Assembly: GCA_016125425.1 (NCBI GenBank)
Contig: WGLT01000003.1
Span: 203,532-267,531, forward strand
Source of the DNA: Alphaproteobacteria bacterium
GTDB taxonomy: Bacteria; Pseudomonadota; Alphaproteobacteria; Caulobacterales; Parvularculaceae
DNA: 64,000 nucleotides
Direction: 5' to 3'
A program made the translations under genes and the position numbers. Each line of letters begins with the position of its first letter. Within the stretch, counting starts at the first letter, position 1. Below the pieces are notes generated by a model. The model was not told the DNA's origin. It searched no databases and worked only from the letters and a program-made list of their open reading frames with translations. This document shows positions 62,951 through 64,000 of this stretch, piece by piece.

Positions 62951-64000
62951 CTATTGAAGCAGCGCAAGCGGATCGACTGATTTCAGATTGTGCCTGATTT
63001 CGAAGTGAAGCTGCGGCTCCGATGCGGCGCCTGTCTGCCCGACCTTGGCGATCACCTGTCCCTTGTGGACGACATCGCCCTTGTTGACGAGCATCACGTC
63101 GTTATGCGCGTAAGCCGTCACATACCCGTCCGCGTGTTTGATCAGGAGAAGATTTCCGTAACCTTCAAGCTCCGAGCCGCGATAGACGACTTCTCCGTCG
63201 GCGGCCGCGCGCACGGGCGTGCCGACCGGCGCGGCGATATTGATGCCGTCATTGCGCCGTCCGCTCGCGCCGGAACCGAACTTGCCGATAACCGCGCCCT
63301 TGACCGGCCAATCGAACATATGCGCCGGATCGGCGGGCTTGACCGTATTGTATGAAACATTGCGCGCGATCGCGCCCACATCCTCGCTTTGCGCAGGCGC
63401 GCGCGCGGCGAGCGCCGCCGACGCGCCAGACGGCAGACGCAGGCGTTGGCCGACATCCAGCGTATAGGGCGGGCGCAGATTATTCGCGCTCGCGAGCGCG
63501 GCGACCGAAACACCGCTCGACCGGGAGATCGAATAGAGCGTGTCGCCGGGCCGCACGATATGCGCGCGCTCATTCGAGGCGACGATCCGCACCGGCGCCG
63601 GCGCGGGCTGAGTCAGATCATTGGCGATTTTCGCTTCGGGATTCGGGATTCGCAGCGTTTCGCCGACAGAAAGCGCATAAGGCGGGCGCAGCCTGTTTTC
63701 CGCGATAATCGCCTGCGGGCTGACGCCCGTTCGCCGCGCGATCGCATAGACGGTGTCTCCCTGCGCGACGATCACCGAGCGGCGGTCAGCGGCGGCCTGA
63801 CGCGTCGGCGCCCCGTAGGTCTTGACGGGCGGCAGATCCGAGCGGTCGATTGCTTCGGTCTTCAACGGCGCGCCGGCGTCTCCGCCGAAGGACTGGGAGA
63901 CGCGGACAGGCGCGGTCTGCGGCGCCGGGTTTTGCCGGTAATAGTCCGCCTTCGAATTATAAACGCGCCCCGTCGAAGCCGGCTGCGTTCCGAACACGAC
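62951..64000 (-). CDS. LysM/LytM (M23-fold) protein, NlpD/DipM-like, N-terminus beyond the window
   Basis: At least 348 residues lie in the window. Two LysM domains (about residues 74-118 and 144-189) are followed by a LytM domain (about 226-346). The usual zinc motif HxGxD is replaced by NDGIN, and only the later His residues remain (YAHND, LHFE). This degenerate site suggests an amidase activator such as NlpD, EnvC or DipM rather than a working endopeptidase. It probably acts in the periplasm at division sites. The upstream end is cut by the window edge, and a signal peptide is not seen. Confidence 0.87.
   Translation of the reverse strand, partial: VVFGTQPASTGRVYNSKADYYRQNPAPQTAPVRVSQSFGGDAGAPLKTEAIDRSDLPPVKTYGAPTRQAAADRRSVIVAQGDTVYAIARRTGVSPQAIIAENRLRPPYALSVGETLRIPNPEAKIANDLTQPAPAPVRIVASNERAHIVRPGDTLYSISRSSGVSVAALASANNLRPPYTLDVGQRLRLPSGASAALAARAPAQSEDVGAIARNVSYNTVKPADPAHMFDWPVKGAVIGKFGSGASGRRNDGINIAAPVGTPVRAAADGEVVYRGSELEGYGNLLLIKHADGYVTAYAHNDVMLVNKGDVVHKGQVIAKVGQTGAASEPQLHFEIRHNLKSVDPLALLQ

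Noticed and set aside
1..64000. CRISPR arrays, insertion sequences, prophage or integrative elements
   Set aside because: No regularly spaced repeats, transposase, integrase or phage genes are visible, and the two tRNA genes have no integrase beside them.

Overview
The window is a 64 kb piece of a GC-rich alphaproteobacterial chromosome. Several genes are typical of that class: the CtrA inhibitor sciP, the division-site ATPase mipZ, an ATP12-family F1-ATPase chaperone and a split hopanoid (hpn) locus. The gene mix fits Hyphomicrobiales (Rhizobiales), possibly the Beijerinckiaceae/Methylocystaceae side, but no gene here fixes the genus. I see no insertion sequence, prophage, CRISPR array or rRNA. 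Gene density is high, with many 1-4 bp stop/start overlaps. The window cuts a biotin carboxylase gene at the left edge and a LysM/M23 gene at the right edge.

Layout. 1-9.3 kb: an acyl-CoA degradation block (biotin carboxylase, carboxyltransferase, two acyl-CoA dehydrogenases, thioesterase, acyl-CoA ligase, GST, cytochrome c lipoprotein) that resembles acyclic-terpene or branched-chain acyl-CoA catabolism. 9.3-15.6 kb: lolC and lolD with a SnoaL-like gene between them, a hybrid histidine kinase, a tiny membrane-peptide ORF behind a hairpin, and proS. 15.7-18.4 kb: a quorum-sensing locus with luxI and luxR convergent, an uncharacterised 207-aa gene divergent from luxI, and a 20-bp lux-box-like palindrome between them. 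18.5-24.5 kb: tRNA-Leu, lipB, an EF-hand protein, ATP12, an RluC-type pseudouridine synthase, a fluoride channel with DUF190, and a sterol-desaturase-family enzyme. 24.6-38 kb: an isoprenoid/hopanoid island: ispA, ispH, hpnH, hpnG, hpnE, a 2OG-Fe(II) oxygenase, hpnD, hpnC, hpnB, hpnA, plus a beta-propeller lipoprotein and a sulfotransferase coupled to hpnA. Squalene-hopene cyclase is not in the window. 38-44 kb: tamA-tamB and a bidirectional terminator. 44-47.3 kb: a glycosidase-like lipoprotein under a 16-bp palindrome and a PrnB-like (indoleamine-dioxygenase superfamily) protein. 47.3-54.3 kb: tRNA-Met, an FAD oxidoreductase, YkgJ, mnmA, sciP, an FlhF-like GTPase, a DnaJ-domain membrane protein, mipZ and a PapD-like chaperone. 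54.3-64 kb: a SPOR lipoprotein, panC, EF-hand, sterol desaturase, ndk, small membrane proteins, an ABC-F ATPase, chorismate mutase, a Ca2+/Na+ exchanger and a LysM/LytM protein.

How the genes fit together. IspA and IspH supply C5/C15 isoprenoid precursors. HpnC, HpnD and HpnE turn farnesyl diphosphate into squalene, and HpnH/HpnG add and process the C5 side chain of bacteriohopanepolyols. The embedded oxygenase and the hpnA-linked sulfotransferase are the best candidates for undescribed hopanoid-modifying steps. The second strong candidate for something new is the AHL locus with its unknown divergent partner.
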